DNA of 64,000 nt from Gryllotalpicola daejeonensis. Its GTDB lineage: Bacteria > Actinomycetota > Actinomycetes > Actinomycetales > Microbacteriaceae. The notes beneath the pieces are model-generated. The model was not told the origin of the DNA and made no database searches. It worked only from the letters and a program-made list of their open reading frames with translations. This document shows, piece by piece, positions 1 to 10,783 of the stretch. Made by a program: the position numbers and the translations under genes. The stretch spans positions 744,001 through 808,000 of the forward strand of contig NZ_BAABBV010000001.1 of assembly GCF_039538145.1 (NCBI RefSeq), in the 5' to 3' direction. Every line of letters starts with the position of its first letter. The first letter of the stretch is position 1.

Positions 1-576
1 GCCCTGCAGCTCGTTGAGCCGCTCGAACGCCGCGACCGGGATGAACACCTCGCCGCGCACCTCGACGAGCGGTGGGTGCCCGGACCCCGTGAGCCTCTCG
101 GGGATGTCGGCGAGCTTCAGCGCGTTCTCGGTCACGATCTCGCCGATGCGCCCGTCGCCGCGGGTGGCGGCAGACGTCAGCACCCCGTTCTCGTAGCGCA
201 GGCTGATCGCGAGCCCGTCGATCTTGAGCTCGGTGAGCCACTCGACCTTCCTGCCGGCGAGCTCTTGCGCCTTCGCGCACCAGTCGCGCAGCTCGTCGAG
301 CGAGAACACGTTGTCGAGGCTGAGCATGCGCTCGGCGTGCTCGATCGTGTCGAGACCGGTCTCTTCGGCAGCACCGACCGTCTGCGTCGGCGAGTCCTGC
401 TTGGCGAGCTCGGGAAACAGCCGCTCGAGCTCTTCCAGCCGGTGCATCCACGAGTCGTAGGTCGCGTCGTCGACCAGCGACGCGTCTTCGCCGTAGTACG
501 CCTCACGCGCCGCATTGATGCGATCGGTCAGCTCGTCGACCTCGGCCTGCGCCTGCTGCTGCGTCAGTTCTGCCAC
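1..576 (-). CDS. ligA: NAD+-dependent DNA ligase LigA, N-terminal part (cut by window edge)
   Basis: This gene runs off the left edge; 192 N-terminal codons are present, starting with GTG at 576. LigA seals nicks during replication and repair using NAD+. The first ~65 residues resemble the Ia domain that binds NMN, and the adenylation motif K-I-D-G is visible with the reactive lysine at about residue 118, followed by a run like LAISLRYENG typical of the nucleotidyltransferase domain. The frame is open to position 1. It lies 49 nt downstream of mnmA on the same strand, a neighbourhood (cysteine desulfurase, mnmA, ligA) common in actinobacteria. A -10-like TAGCCT 6 nt upstream of the GTG and the absence of a purine-rich ribosome site suggest a leaderless mRNA. 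Identity is secure; the OB, zinc-finger, HhH and BRCT parts are outside the window. Confidence 0.96.
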   Translation of the reverse strand, partial: MAELTQQQAQAEVDELTDRINAAREAYYGEDASLVDDATYDSWMHRLEELERLFPELAKQDSPTQTVGAAEETGLDTIEHAERMLSLDNVFSLDELRDWCAKAQELAGRKVEWLTELKIDGLAISLRYENGVLTSAATRGDGRIGEIVTENALKLADIPERLTGSGHPPLVEVRGEVFIPVAAFERLNELQG

Positions 577-588
577 GGGATCAGGCTA
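577..588 (-). promoter_or_regulatory. leaderless-type -10 of ligA
   Basis: On the minus strand TAGCCT (583-588) ends 6 nt before the GTG start of ligA, fitting a TAnnnT -10 with transcription beginning at the start codon. No -35 is obvious. Inferred from spacing only. Confidence 0.5.
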
Positions 589-625
589 GCGAGCACCGCC
601 GACATCGGCAGGGCGGTTGACGGGC

Positions 626-1732
626 TCAGACGTCGGCGGGAACGGCGCTCACCGTGCGGTCGATCGTCGTCTGCCCGAGCACCCGCGTGCCGACGTAGAC
701 GACCGCCGTCTGGCCGGGCGCGACGCCGTTGATCGGCGCGTTCGGCGTGATCACGAGCTCGCCGTCGCGCACGACGGCGACGGCGGGCACCGGGTCGGCG
801 TGCGCGCGGATCTGCACCTCGCACTCGAAGGGGTCCGAGGGATGCTGCGGCGGCAGCCCCGCCCACGTGAAGCGCGACCCCGCGAGCTCGGCGATGTCGA
901 GCGCCTCCTTCGGGCCGACGACAACCTCATTGGTCTGCGGCTTGACCTCGAGCACGAAGCGCGGGCGGCCGTCGGGCGCGGGCACCGTCAGGTTCAAACC
1001 GCGGCGCTGGCCGACCGTGTAGCCCTGCGCTCCGCCGTGCGTACCGACGACCGCGCCTGAGCGGTCGACGATCGCGCCGTTCGAGATGCCGACGTGCTCG
1101 GCGAGCCACCCGCGGGTGTCGCCGTCGGGGATGAAGCAGATGTCGTAGGAGTCGGGCTTGTTCGCCGTGACGAAGCCGCGCGCCTCAGCCTCGGCGCGCA
1201 CCTCGGCCTTCGACGGCGTCGCCCCGAGCGGGAACATCGCGTGAGCGAGCTGCTCAGCGGTGAGCACGCCCAGCACGTACGACTGGTCCTTCGCCCAGGC
1301 GGCGGCCCGGTGCAGCTCGCGGTTGCCCTCGGCATCCGTCACGATGGCCGCGTAGTGCCCCGTGACGACCGCGTCGAAACCGAGCGCGAGCGCCTTCTCG
1401 AGCAGCGCCGCGAACTTGATGCGCTCGTTGCAGCGCATGCACGGGTTCGGCGTGCGGCCGGCCTCGTACTCGGCGATGAAGTCGTCGACGACGTCGGCCT
1501 TGAAGCGCTCCGAGAAGTCCCAGACGTAGAACGGGATCCCGATGAGGTCGGCCACGCGGCGGGCATCCATCGCGTCTTCAATCGTGCAGCAGCCGCGCGA
1601 GCCGGTGCGCAGCGTTCCCGGCATGCGCGAGAGCGCGAGATGAACGCCGACGACGTCGTGGCCGGCGTCTTTCGCGCGCGCAGCAGCCACCGAGGAGTCG
1701 ACACCACCGCTCATCGCCGCCAGAACACGCAT
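626..1732 (-). CDS. mnmA: tRNA-specific 2-thiouridylase MnmA
   Basis: MnmA inserts sulfur at C2 of the wobble uridine in tRNA-Lys/Glu/Gln, using sulfur relayed from a cysteine desulfurase. The 368-residue product is full length. It has the PP-loop ATPase motif SGGVDSS at residues 8-14, the catalytic cysteine in NPCMRC (Cys98) and the second cysteine in SYDICF (Cys199), the pair that forms the persulfide relay in this family. The C-terminal third is the usual beta-barrel. The likely sulfur donor, a NifS/IscS-type desulfurase, is encoded about 570 nt upstream on the same strand, although an opposite-strand gene sits between them. The ATG is preceded by TACCCT at 6 nt, pointing to a leaderless transcript separate from the desulfurase. 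Confidence 0.97.
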   Translation of the reverse strand: MRVLAAMSGGVDSSVAAARAKDAGHDVVGVHLALSRMPGTLRTGSRGCCTIEDAMDARRVADLIGIPFYVWDFSERFKADVVDDFIAEYEAGRTPNPCMRCNERIKFAALLEKALALGFDAVVTGHYAAIVTDAEGNRELHRAAAWAKDQSYVLGVLTAEQLAHAMFPLGATPSKAEVRAEAEARGFVTANKPDSYDICFIPDGDTRGWLAEHVGISNGAIVDRSGAVVGTHGGAQGYTVGQRRGLNLTVPAPDGRPRFVLEVKPQTNEVVVGPKEALDIAELAGSRFTWAGLPPQHPSDPFECEVQIRAHADPVPAVAVVRDGELVITPNAPINGVAPGQTAVVYVGTRVLGQTTIDRTVSAVPADV

Positions 1733-1738
1733 GCCTCA

Positions 1739-1744
1739 AGGGTA
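1739..1744 (-). promoter_or_regulatory. leaderless-type -10 of mnmA
   Basis: Minus-strand TACCCT lies 6 nt before the mnmA ATG (1732) with no Shine-Dalgarno between them. It is the bottom-strand half of a 58-nt divergent region shared with the EXPERA gene. Confidence 0.5.
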
Positions 1745-1776
1745 CGCGGCTGCCGCTGAACGCGCCGTGGCAGGGG

Positions 1777-1782
1777 TACGTT
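1777..1782 (+). promoter_or_regulatory. -10 of the EXPERA-domain gene
   Basis: Plus-strand TACGTT lies 8 nt before the GTG at 1791 and no ribosome-binding site is visible, so the transcript is probably leaderless or nearly so. Confidence 0.4.
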
Positions 1783-1790
1783 TCTGCTTC

Positions 1791-2318
1791 GTGAGCACCA
1801 TTGCCGCGGGCGACCCGACCCGCACCACGAACCTTCCCCTGCGCGAGCGACCGATGGACATCGTGTTCCTCGTCGTCTTCAGCCTCTTCATCGTGACCTG
1901 CATCATCAGCGACTCGGTGGAGGGACTCGGCCTCGACCAGGTGCCGAACTCCCCGAACCTGCTCGTGCAGTGGAACTACACCTACTCGTCGAACTTCGAC
2001 CCGCTGTACCAGTCGCACCCGCTGTGGCTGCGCTTCATCTCGGGCACCTCGGCGTTCGTCTACGTCGCGTTCTATGTCGTGCTGATCATCGCGATCGTGC
2101 GCCGCTGGAACTGGATCCAGCTGCCGAGCGTCATCTACGCGACGATGATCATCTCGCTGACCGGTATCCCGATCTTCGGCGTCGAGTTCTTCGGGCCCGA
2201 GGGGCAGCGCACGCCGCACCCGCTGATCTTCCTGCTCTACAACGGCCCGTACGTGCTCTTCCCCCTGCTGCTGCTCATCCGCATGCGGAAGCCGCTGCCG
2301 TTCACCCGGAAGTGGTGA
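1791..2318 (+). CDS. EXPERA/TMEM97-like integral membrane protein
   Basis: This 175-residue protein has four predicted membrane helices (about 24-40, 87-103, 114-131 and 147-164). It shows the pattern of the EXPERA superfamily (emopamil-binding protein, TMEM97/sigma-2 receptor, TM6SF): an RPMDIVFL first helix, an acidic residue in helix 1, the extramembrane SSNFDPLY followed by an aromatic-rich stretch, and WIQLPSVIYA in helix 3. Family members in eukaryotes are sterol isomerases or lipid and sterol binders; bacterial members have no established function, so a lipid or isoprenoid ligand is only an inference. The GTG at 1791 is chosen because it follows a -10-like hexamer; longer versions would run back over the mnmA promoter. 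The gene sits between the desulfurase and mnmA on the opposite strand, and its last 17 nt overlap the 3' end of the desulfurase gene. Confidence 0.7.
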   Translation: MSTIAAGDPTRTTNLPLRERPMDIVFLVVFSLFIVTCIISDSVEGLGLDQVPNSPNLLVQWNYTYSSNFDPLYQSHPLWLRFISGTSAFVYVAFYVVLIIAIVRRWNWIQLPSVIYATMIISLTGIPIFGVEFFGPEGQRTPHPLIFLLYNGPYVLFPLLLLIRMRKPLPFTRKW

Positions 2319-3474
2319 ACCCGGCCTTCGCGGCGCGCGCGTAGGCGTCGGGCAGCGCCGCCAGGAACGCATCGACGTCGGCCTGCGTCGTCGTTCTGCC
2401 TAGGGTGATGCGCAAGGCAGAGGATGCCTCGGCCGTAGCGCGCCCCATGGCGAGCACGACGTGCGACGGCTCGGGAATGCCCGCCTGGCACGCCGACCCG
2501 GTCGAGACCGCGACCCCCGCGGCATCCAGCAGGAACAGCAGCGAGTCGCCCTGCGCCCCGGGGAACGTGAAGTGCGCGTTCGACGCGACGCGGGCGTCGC
2601 CCTCCGGCCCCGACAGCCGAGCAGCCGGCACGGCAGCGCGCACCCCCGCGATCAGGCGGTCGCGCAGCGCGGTGAGCCGCTCCCGCTCGGCGTCGAGTGA
2701 GGCGACGGCAGCCCGAGCCGCCACCGCGAACGACACCGCGGCAGCCACATCCTGCGTGCCCGAGCGCACGTTGCGCTGCTGACCGCCGCCGTGCACGGTC
2801 GGCACGACGCTGGCCCGGCGCGACAGCACGAGCGCGCCGATGCCGACCGGCCCCCCGATCTTGTGCGCGGACACGGAGAGCGACGCGATGCCGAGCTCGC
2901 GGAACGAGATCGGCACGTGGCCGTAGGCGGCCACCGCATCGAGATGGAGAGGGACCGAAGCGGATGCCGCGGCCGAGGCGAGCGCAGCGACGGGCTCGAT
3001 CGTCCCGACCTCGTTGTTGGCCCAGAGCGCGGTGGCGACCGCGACGTCGTCGCCGCGAAGGGCTTCGGCCCAGGCATCCGTCTGAATGAATCCCTGCTCA
3101 TCCAACGGAACCCACGACGCCTGCGCGCCCTCGTGCGCGACCAGCCACTCGATCGTGTCGATGGTCGCGTGGTGCTCGCCCTCGGGCGAGACGATGCGGC
3201 GGCGTTCGTCGGATGCCGCGCGCGCGGCCCAGAACCCGCCCTTGAGCGCGAGGTTGATCGCCTCGGTGCCGCCCGACGTGAAGACGACTTCGATGGGGTC
3301 GCAGCCGAGCGACTCGGCGACCGCTTCGCGCGACTCCTCGAGCAGCCGGCGCGCGTTCTGGCCGGCCGAGTGGATCGACGACGGATTGCCGACTTCGCTC
3401 ATCGCCCGCGCATATGCGTCGATGGCCTCAGGGAGCATCGGCGTCGTCGCGGCGTGGTCCAGGTAGACGCCCAC
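2302..3474 (-). CDS. Cysteine desulfurase (NifS/IscS family)
   Basis: This PLP enzyme takes sulfur from cysteine as an enzyme-bound persulfide and is the likely donor for MnmA and possibly Fe-S assembly. Starting at GTG 3474 the product is 390 residues and opens with the family signature VYLDHAATTPM. The PLP lysine is in SVSAHKIGG, the histidine pair stacking on PLP in GEHHAT, and the sulfur-accepting cysteine in STGSACQAG on the mobile loop. The start at 3474 is preferred over GTG 3480 because TACAGT (3482-3487) leaves exactly 7 nt to 3474. It diverges from glgX, sharing a palindromic -10. Its 3' end overlaps the convergent EXPERA gene by 17 nt. Whether it acts as IscS or as a dedicated tRNA-thiolation enzyme cannot be told from sequence. 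Confidence 0.94.
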   Translation of the reverse strand: MGVYLDHAATTPMLPEAIDAYARAMSEVGNPSSIHSAGQNARRLLEESREAVAESLGCDPIEVVFTSGGTEAINLALKGGFWAARAASDERRRIVSPEGEHHATIDTIEWLVAHEGAQASWVPLDEQGFIQTDAWAEALRGDDVAVATALWANNEVGTIEPVAALASAAASASVPLHLDAVAAYGHVPISFRELGIASLSVSAHKIGGPVGIGALVLSRRASVVPTVHGGGQQRNVRSGTQDVAAAVSFAVAARAAVASLDAERERLTALRDRLIAGVRAAVPAARLSGPEGDARVASNAHFTFPGAQGDSLLFLLDAAGVAVSTGSACQAGIPEPSHVVLAMGRATAEASSALRITLGRTTTQADVDAFLAALPDAYARAAKAGFTTSG

Positions 3475-3480
3475 GCTCAC

Positions 3481-3487
3481 TACTGTA
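3481..3487. promoter_or_regulatory. Shared palindromic -10 for two divergent leaderless genes
   Basis: TACTGTA reads TACTGT on the plus strand (3481-3486) and TACAGT on the minus strand (3487-3482). Each hexamer is followed by exactly 7 nt and then a start codon: ATG 3494 for glgX and GTG 3474 for the desulfurase. The two promoters share five base pairs and could not be occupied together. Confidence 0.55.
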
Positions 3488-3493
3488 GACACC

Positions 3494-5554
3494 ATGCTCG
3501 AGACGGCCGCGGCGACCCCCCTGGGCGTGACCCAAGGCGACGCCGGCGGCACCCTCGCGGTCTGGAGCGCCAACGCCTCGAAGATCGATCTCGTCATCTT
3601 CGACCGCAAAGACCCCGACTGGGTCGTCGAGACCGTGCCGCTCACGCGCGGCGACCACGACGTGTGGTCGGGCGCCTCCGAGCGGCTGGTCCCCGACACG
3701 CGCTATGCGATCCGCGTCGACGGCCCGCAGGCGCCGCGCAACGCCTTCGACCCGACGACGAACCTCATCGAGCCCTACGCGAAGGGCGTCACGCAGCTGC
3801 GCGCCGACCAGTGGCGGGCTGTGGTCGTCGACCGCGGCTTCGACTGGGGCACCTCGCGCAAGCCCGGCCACGGGCTCGACAAGACCGTCGTGTACGAGAC
3901 CCACGTGCGCGGCTTCTCGAAGCTCAACCCCGCGGTTCCCGAAGAGCTGCGCGGCACCTACGCCGGGCTGGCTCACCCCGCCTCGATCGAGTACCTCACG
4001 AGCCTCGGCGTGACCGCGGTCGAGCTGCTGCCGGTGCACTACTTCGCCTCGGAGCCGCGGCTGCTGCGCCAGGGGCTCTCGAACTACTGGGGCTACAACA
4101 CCGTCAACTTCTTCTCGCCGCACTCGCCCTATGCGACGAAGTCCGCGCAGAAGCAGGGTCCTGGCGCCGTGCTGCGCGAGTTCAAGGGCATGGTCAAGCT
4201 GCTGCACGACGCCGGCCTCGAAGTGCTGCTCGACGTGGTCTACAACCACACCGCAGAGCTCGGCCTCGGCGGCCCGCGCACGAGCTTCCGCGGCATCGAC
4301 AACTCCAGCTACTACCGCCAGCTCGACGACGGCACCTACTACGACGTCACCGGGTGCGGCAATACGGTCGACTTCGGCCAGTCCGCCGCGCGTGAGCTCG
4401 TGCGCGACTCGATCCGCTACTGGGCGAACGAGTGCCAGGTCGACGGCTTCCGCTTCGATCTCGCGGCGACCCTCGGCCGCGACCAGACGGGGGCGTTCAC
4501 GCGCGACCACCCCTTGCTCGCCGGCCTCGCCGACGACGAGCAGCTGCAGGGCGTGAAGCTGATCGCCGAGCCGTGGGACGTCGGGCTCGGCGGCTGGCAG
4601 ACCGGCAACTTCCCCGATGGCTGGAGCGAGTGGAACGACCGCTACCGCGACCGAGTGCGCCAGTTCTGGCTGCGTGACATCGCGGATGCCCGCGCCCACG
4701 GCTCTGCGTCGACGGGCATCGGCGGCCTCGCCACGCGTCTTGCCGGGTCGTCGAACACCTTCAGCAGCGAGCGCGGCCCGCTGGCATCCGTCAACTTCGT
4801 CACCGCCCACGACGGGTTCACGCTCGCCGACCTCGTCTCGTACGACGTCAAGCACAACTTCGGCAACGGCGAGTTCAATCGCGACGGCTCAGACAACAAC
4901 CGGTCGTTCAACCACGGCGCAGAGGGGCCGACCGATGACGAGGGCATCCTCGCCACGCGGCGCACCGCCATGCGCAATCTGCTCGGCACGCTGCTGCTGT
5001 CGGCCGGTGTGCCGATGCTCACCGCGGGCGACGAGTACGGGCGCAGCCAGCAGGGCAACAACAACGCCTACTGCCACGACGACGAGCTCACGTGGCTGTC
5101 GTGGGAGCGCGACGAGGATGCCGAGCGGCTGCGCGCCGTGACGGCGGAGCTCATCCGGCTGCGGCGTGAGAACCCCGCGGTGCGGCCGGTGCGCTACGCG
5201 AAGCTCGGCGAGCACGTGCCGCAGTCGAGCCAGATGGACTGGTACGACGCGGGCGGCAACACGATGGACCTCGCCGACTGGCAGGACCCCTCCGCGCGCA
5301 CGCTGCAGTACATCGCGGCCTCGACGCCCGAATTCGAGGACTTCAATCGGATTCTGCTGATCGTGCACGGCACGGAGTCCGAGATCCAGGTGACGCTGCC
5401 CGCGCACGAAGGTGTCGACGGCTACGAGTTCGTGTGGGATTCGAGCGACGAGGTGCCGAAGACCGAGACGCAGACGTTCCGGCCCGGCGACACGGTCACC
5501 GTGCGCCCCGCGTCGCTGCAGCTCTTCCGCTGCAGCGGGCACGACTTCGCCTGA
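3494..5554 (+). CDS. glgX: Glycogen debranching enzyme GlgX
   Basis: GlgX hydrolyses alpha-1,6 branches in limit dextrins left by phosphorylase. The 686-residue product has an N-terminal CBM48 beta-sandwich (about 1-110) followed by a GH13_11 barrel. The catalytic triad is visible: nucleophile Asp in GFRFDLAA, acid/base Glu in LIAEPWD, and transition-state Asp in FVTAHDGFTL; the long insert with SDNNRSFNHG is characteristic of isoamylase/GlgX enzymes. It opens a glucan-metabolism block with two phosphorylases, glgE and glgB. Its stop is 11 nt from the convergent phosphorylase stop. It starts directly after the shared palindromic -10, so it is probably translated from a leaderless mRNA and regulated in opposition to the desulfurase. 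Confidence 0.96.
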   Translation: MLETAAATPLGVTQGDAGGTLAVWSANASKIDLVIFDRKDPDWVVETVPLTRGDHDVWSGASERLVPDTRYAIRVDGPQAPRNAFDPTTNLIEPYAKGVTQLRADQWRAVVVDRGFDWGTSRKPGHGLDKTVVYETHVRGFSKLNPAVPEELRGTYAGLAHPASIEYLTSLGVTAVELLPVHYFASEPRLLRQGLSNYWGYNTVNFFSPHSPYATKSAQKQGPGAVLREFKGMVKLLHDAGLEVLLDVVYNHTAELGLGGPRTSFRGIDNSSYYRQLDDGTYYDVTGCGNTVDFGQSAARELVRDSIRYWANECQVDGFRFDLAATLGRDQTGAFTRDHPLLAGLADDEQLQGVKLIAEPWDVGLGGWQTGNFPDGWSEWNDRYRDRVRQFWLRDIADARAHGSASTGIGGLATRLAGSSNTFSSERGPLASVNFVTAHDGFTLADLVSYDVKHNFGNGEFNRDGSDNNRSFNHGAEGPTDDEGILATRRTAMRNLLGTLLLSAGVPMLTAGDEYGRSQQGNNNAYCHDDELTWLSWERDEDAERLRAVTAELIRLRRENPAVRPVRYAKLGEHVPQSSQMDWYDAGGNTMDLADWQDPSARTLQYIAASTPEFEDFNRILLIVHGTESEIQVTLPAHEGVDGYEFVWDSSDEVPKTETQTFRPGDTVTVRPASLQLFRCSGHDFA

Positions 5555-5565
5555 GCCTGTTCGCG

Positions 5566-8133
5566 CTAACCGGCCACCGCGACGAGCCCCAGCTCGGCGG
5601 GCGACGCCAGGAGGTCGCTCTTCGGCAGCACGCGCACCGTGTAGCCGAACGACCCCGCGCGGTCGAGCACGACGCTGCCGATGAACGCCGTCGTGCCGGC
5701 GCCGTCCTGCCCGGCGACGGCCGGGTCGACGGTGAGCTCCTGGCTGCGCAGCTCGGTCAGCTCGTCGCCGGCACCCGGCTCGCTGTGGCCGTAGACGACC
5801 TCGACCCGAACGTCGGCGGGAGTCAGCGGACCCAGCGCCACGTGGGCGCGCACGTGCAGCTCGTCATTGACCTGAGGAACCGCGTCCAGGCCGCCGGACT
5901 CGACGTGGGCGACGGCGACCTGCGGCCAGGCGTCGGCGACCTTCTTCTTCCACGCGGACAGCGTGCGCGCGGCACCGAAGCCGTTGGCGGTGAGCCTGAC
6001 CGCGAGGTGGTGAGCCGGCGTGTACAGCTCCTGCACGTACTGCCTGACCATCCGGTCGGCGGAGAGCTCGGGCGAGAGCGTCGCGAGCGCGTAGCGCACG
6101 TGGCTGATCCACTGGCTCGGCACGCCGTCGGCGCCCCTGTCGTAGAACATCGGCGCGATCTGGTGCTCGATCAGGTCGTAGAGCGCGCTCGCCTCGAGGG
6201 CGTCCCGCTCGGCGGCATCCCCCGCTGAGTCGGCGGACGGAATCGCCCAGCCGTTCTTGCCGTCGTAGTACTCGTCCCACCATCCGTCGAGAATCGACAG
6301 GTTGAGCGAGCCGTTGAGCGCCGCCTTCATGCCGCTCGTGCCGCACGCCTCCATGGGGCGCAGGGGGTTGTTCAGCCACACGTCGGTGCCGGGGTACAGC
6401 GACTGCGCCATCGTGATGTCGTAGTTCGGCAGGAACACGATGCGGCCGCGGATCTCCGGCTGCTCAGAGAACTCGTAGAGCTCCTGGATGAGGTGCTTGC
6501 CCTCATCGTCGGCCGGGTGCGCCTTCCCGGCGACGATGATCTGCACCGGTCGTTCGGAGTCCGTGAGGATCGAGGTCAGCCGGGCCCGGTCGTGCAGCAT
6601 CAGCGTCAGGCGCTTGTAGGTCGCTCCACGGCGAGCGAAGCCGATCGTCAGCGTGTTGGCATCGAGCACCTGTGCGGTCCACGCGGGGGCGATTCCGCCG
6701 GTGACCTCGTGTGCAGCCCGCACGCGGCGCCGCGCGTCGGCGACAGTCGCGGCGCGCATCTCGTTGCGCGCCGCCCACAGCTGGGCATCCGTCACCTGGT
6801 CGCTCTGCCAGTCGACGCGCGTGGTGTCTCCCGTGCCGAACTGCGCCTCGGCCAGCGCGACGAGCGTCGAGTCGACCCACGTCGGCGCGTGCACGCCGTT
6901 CGTGATGGAGGTGATCGGCACCTCGTCTGCGTCGAATCCGGGCCACAGCGGGCGGAACATGCTGCGCGACACACGGCCGTGCAACTTTGCGACGCCGTTC
7001 GCGTGCTGGCCGAGTCGCAGCCCCAGCACCGCCATGTTGAACACGCTGTCGGGGCCGCCCATCTGCGACTCGAGCCCGAGGCCGAGCACCTGGTCGAGGG
7101 TGACGCCGGGTAGCAGGTCGGCCGTCGCGAAGTAGCGCTCGATGAGGGGTCGCTCGAAGCGGTCGATGCCGGCGGGCACCGGCGTGTGCGTGGTGAACAC
7201 CGTGCCGGCGCGGACCACCTGCAGCGCCTCGTCGAAACTCAGGCCGTCGGCGATCAGGTTCGAGATGCGCTCGAGGCCCTGGAACCCCGAGTGGCCCTCG
7301 TTGGTGTGGAACACCGTCGGCGGGGTGAGGCCGAGCAGCTCGACGGCGAGATCGATCGCGCGCACTCCCCCGACTCCGAGCAGCAGCTCCTGCAGCAGGC
7401 GGTGCTCACCGCCACCGCCGTAGAGCCGGTCGGTCACCGACCGCAGGTCCTCGTCGTTCTCGCGGATGTTGGTGTCGAGCATCAGCAGCTTCACGCGCCC
7501 GACTTCGGCGACCCAGATGCGCGCCGAGAGAGAGCGGCCGTCCGGCAGAGCGAGCGAGACGCGGGCGGCCATCCCGTCAGGGTGGCGCAGCACCGAGAGC
7601 GGCAGGCCGTCCGGGTCGAGGACCGGGTATGCCTCCTGCTGCCACCCCTCGCCGGAGATCGACTGGCGGAAGTAGCCGGACCGATAGAACAGGCCGACGC
7701 CGATGATCGGGATGCCGAGATCGGATGCCGCCTTCAGATGGTCGCCCGCCAGGATGCCGAGGCCGCCCGAGTACTGCGGCAGTGCGGCCGCGACCCCGAA
7801 CTCTGCCGAGAAGTAGGCGATCGACGCGGGCGCGCCCTCGAGGCTCTGATACCAGCGCGGCTCGGCGATGTAGCGCCGCAGCTCGTCGCGCAGCTCGTTC
7901 GCGCGCTGCACGAAGGATGCGTCGGCCGCCAGCTCCTCAAGGCGCGCCGGCTCCACAGCGCCGAGCAGCTGGATCGGGTCGTGGCTCGCGTGCCATGCGG
8001 GCTCGGAGATCGACCGGAACAGCCGCTGCGTCGGCCGATGCCACGACCAGCGCAGGTTGAGAGCGAGCTCCTCCAGCGCAGAGAGCGCTTCGGGAATGAC
8101 GGCACGGACGGTGAATCTGCGGATGGCCTTCAC
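5566..8133 (-). CDS. glgP: Alpha-glucan phosphorylase, DUF3417 type (GT35)
   Basis: This 855-residue phosphorylase releases glucose-1-phosphate (or transfers it, in the GlgE context maltose-1-phosphate formation is possible for relatives) from alpha-1,4 glucans with PLP. The first ~110 residues are the DUF3417 domain (PEALSALEELALNLRWSWH) that marks the short actinobacterial and thermophile branch of GT35. The PLP lysine lies in GTSGMKAALNG and the loop HTPVPAGID is typical. It lies 14 nt downstream of a second, classical phosphorylase but has its own -10-like TAGCCT 7 nt before the GTG. That two GT35 enzymes of different branches sit in tandem suggests different chain-length preferences or direction of use; this is inference. 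Confidence 0.92.
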   Translation of the reverse strand: MKAIRRFTVRAVIPEALSALEELALNLRWSWHRPTQRLFRSISEPAWHASHDPIQLLGAVEPARLEELAADASFVQRANELRDELRRYIAEPRWYQSLEGAPASIAYFSAEFGVAAALPQYSGGLGILAGDHLKAASDLGIPIIGVGLFYRSGYFRQSISGEGWQQEAYPVLDPDGLPLSVLRHPDGMAARVSLALPDGRSLSARIWVAEVGRVKLLMLDTNIRENDEDLRSVTDRLYGGGGEHRLLQELLLGVGGVRAIDLAVELLGLTPPTVFHTNEGHSGFQGLERISNLIADGLSFDEALQVVRAGTVFTTHTPVPAGIDRFERPLIERYFATADLLPGVTLDQVLGLGLESQMGGPDSVFNMAVLGLRLGQHANGVAKLHGRVSRSMFRPLWPGFDADEVPITSITNGVHAPTWVDSTLVALAEAQFGTGDTTRVDWQSDQVTDAQLWAARNEMRAATVADARRRVRAAHEVTGGIAPAWTAQVLDANTLTIGFARRGATYKRLTLMLHDRARLTSILTDSERPVQIIVAGKAHPADDEGKHLIQELYEFSEQPEIRGRIVFLPNYDITMAQSLYPGTDVWLNNPLRPMEACGTSGMKAALNGSLNLSILDGWWDEYYDGKNGWAIPSADSAGDAAERDALEASALYDLIEHQIAPMFYDRGADGVPSQWISHVRYALATLSPELSADRMVRQYVQELYTPAHHLAVRLTANGFGAARTLSAWKKKVADAWPQVAVAHVESGGLDAVPQVNDELHVRAHVALGPLTPADVRVEVVYGHSEPGAGDELTELRSQELTVDPAVAGQDGAGTTAFIGSVVLDRAGSFGYTVRVLPKSDLLASPAELGLVAVAG

Positions 8134-8140
8134 GGTCGCC

Positions 8141-8146
8141 AGGCTA
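8141..8146 (-). promoter_or_regulatory. leaderless-type -10 of the DUF3417 phosphorylase
   Basis: Minus-strand TAGCCT ends 7 nt before GTG 8133 and begins 1 nt after the stop codon of the upstream phosphorylase, so the two phosphorylases can be transcribed separately. Confidence 0.5.
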
Positions 8147-8147
8147 C

Positions 8148-10718
<2,571 letters not shown>

Positions 10719-10724
10719 GCTCGT

Positions 10725-10730
10725 ACCGTA
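10725..10730 (-). promoter_or_regulatory. leaderless-type -10 of the classical phosphorylase
   Basis: Minus-strand TACGGT lies 6 nt before GTG 10718. This decides the start in favour of 10718 over the ATG at 10748. Confidence 0.5.
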
Positions 10731-10771
10731 TCGACGGCACGTTTCCATGGGGTATCGCCGGTGATACGCGA

Positions 10772-10777
10772 TAGGTT
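10772..10777 (+). promoter_or_regulatory. leaderless-type -10 of glgE
   Basis: Plus-strand TAGGTT lies 6 nt before the glgE GTG at 10784, with no ribosome-binding site between. Confidence 0.5.
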
Positions 10778-10783
10778 CGCATC

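Noticed and set aside
3428..4855. Minus-strand open frame of 475 codons opposite glgX
   Set aside because: Shadow of glgX in another frame; no motif.
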